Assembly: GCA_022360075.1 (NCBI GenBank)
Contig: JAKSDN010000168.1
Span: forward strand, 1-6,229
Direction of reading: 5' to 3'
Source of the DNA: Kiloniellales bacterium
Lineage (GTDB): Bacteria; Pseudomonadota; Alphaproteobacteria; Kiloniellales; JAKSDN01
Length of the DNA: 6,229 nucleotides
In this document: positions 5,737-6,229 of the stretch, one piece after another
Numbering within the stretch: position 1 is the stretch's first letter
Layout: every line of letters starts with the position of its first letter
The notes under the pieces: generated by a model
Seen by the model: only the letters and a program-made list of their open reading frames with translations
The model's database searches: none
What the model was told of the DNA's origin: nothing
Program-made: the position numbers and the translations under genes

Positions 5737-6229
5737 CTAAGTTGCGGGTCGGAAAGGCTTTCCTAGGCAGGCTGGTGCGTCCAGTCGTCCTCTCCAGGGT
5801 CCCGCGGCGATCACCGTGAGGACCAGGATTGTTGCCAGATAGGGTAGCATGGACATGACCTGCGCTGGGATACCGAAGCCGCCGGCGCCCTGTGCGTAGA
5901 GCTGTAGGATGGTCACGCCGCCGAACAGATAGGCGCCCAGGAAAAGCCGCCAGGGCCGCCATGAGGCGAAGACCACCAGGGCGAGCGCGATCCAGCCGCG
6001 TCCGGCGGTCATCTCCTCGGCCCACATGGGCGTATAGGAGAGCGACAGGAAGGCGCCGCCGAGGCCGGCCATGGCGCCGCCGAACAGCACGGCGTAGTAG
6101 CGCACGGCGATCACGTCATAGCCGATCGAATGGGCCGAGATGTCCGACTCGCCGACCGCGCGCAGGATCATGCCGGCTCGGCTGTGCTTGAGGAACCAGG
6201 CGACCGCGAAGGTTGCGGCGACGGCCAGA
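5737..6229 (-). CDS. BMP-type ABC transporter permease (BPD_transp_2 / LivM-like fold), 5' end cut by window edge
   Basis: Inner-membrane permease of the importer whose binding protein is encoded next. The frame is open to the right edge, giving the last 163 residues of a protein usually near 300. An ATG at 6171 is internal: the upstream residues, including WFLKHSRAG, continue the family sequence. RAVGESDISAHSIGYDV is the cytoplasmic loop that contacts the ATPase; it is followed by membrane segments around AVLFGGAMAGLGGAFLSL, WIALALVVFASW, LFLGAYLFGGVTILQL and MLPYLATILVLTVIAAG. GRGWIALALVVFASWRP is typical of the COG1079 permeases found with COG1744 binding proteins. It ends with TAG at 5737-5739, after a Pro- and Arg-containing tail (GPWRGRLDAPACLGKPFRPAT). 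The ATPase and second permease should lie to the right or elsewhere in the locus. Confidence 0.92.
   Translation of the reverse strand, partial: LAVAATFAVAWFLKHSRAGMILRAVGESDISAHSIGYDVIAVRYYAVLFGGAMAGLGGAFLSLSYTPMWAEEMTAGRGWIALALVVFASWRPWRLFLGAYLFGGVTILQLYAQGAGGFGIPAQVMSMLPYLATILVLTVIAAGPWRGRLDAPACLGKPFRPAT

Noticed and set aside
4741..5766. Plus-strand open frame of 341 codons opposite the binding protein
   Set aside because: Antisense shadow; Val/Asp/His-rich with no domain.
4613..6025. Minus-strand open frame of 470 codons spanning the binding protein and the permease
   Set aside because: An out-of-frame reading on the same strand as two real genes. Its product is Arg/Gly/Pro-rich low-complexity sequence, while the genes in the other frame have clear motifs and a good ribosome site.
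5737..6171. ATG at 6171 as the real start of the permease
   Set aside because: The frame stays open upstream to the window edge and encodes matching permease sequence (WFLKHSRAG), so this Met is internal.

Overview
The window is GC-rich with strong G/C preference at third codon positions. It carries genes typical of an alphaproteobacterium: a PuuD-type membrane urate oxidase, a Tat-exported BMP-family binding protein, and a dispersed palindromic repeat of the TCCTGAGGAG / GTCTCGAAGGA kind familiar from rhizobial and Rhodospirillales-like genomes. I cannot name the genus. The assignment rests on protein and repeat recognition, not on a marker gene.

Layout from left to right. Positions 1-954 (minus) hold most of a guanine deaminase (guaD), cut by the left edge. 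Positions 951-2159 (minus) hold a complete puuD, an integral-membrane urate oxidase with a C-terminal cytochrome c domain. The puuD stop and the guaD GTG start share the four bases GTGA, so the two are probably translationally coupled. A 135-bp divergent control region with a 15-bp palindrome and an A/T-rich patch separates puuD from a plus-strand LysR-family regulator (2295-3227). Convergent with the regulator, and overlapping its 3' end by 71 bp, is a cysteine desulfurase (3157-4344, minus). Upstream of the desulfurase lies a 279-bp gap holding a BIME-like pair of inverted palindromic repeats plus two smaller palindromes. Then come a BMP-family (PnrA-like) substrate-binding protein (4624-5706, minus) and the C-terminal half of its ABC permease (5737 to the right edge, minus).

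The genes read as part of a purine uptake and oxidation locus. The ABC transporter would import a purine base or nucleoside. Guanine deaminase makes xanthine. PuuD oxidises urate and passes electrons to the respiratory chain. The step between them, xanthine to urate, needs xanthine dehydrogenase, which is not in the window but is expected close by. The desulfurase fits as the enzyme that puts the essential sulfur on the molybdenum cofactor of xanthine dehydrogenase, the role shown for NifS4 in Rhodobacter capsulatus. That role is an inference from context here.

I see no tRNA, rRNA, CRISPR array, insertion sequence or phage gene. No wholly new system is evident. The points most worth checking are the desulfurase's role, the covarying repeat pair next to it, and the divergent control region.
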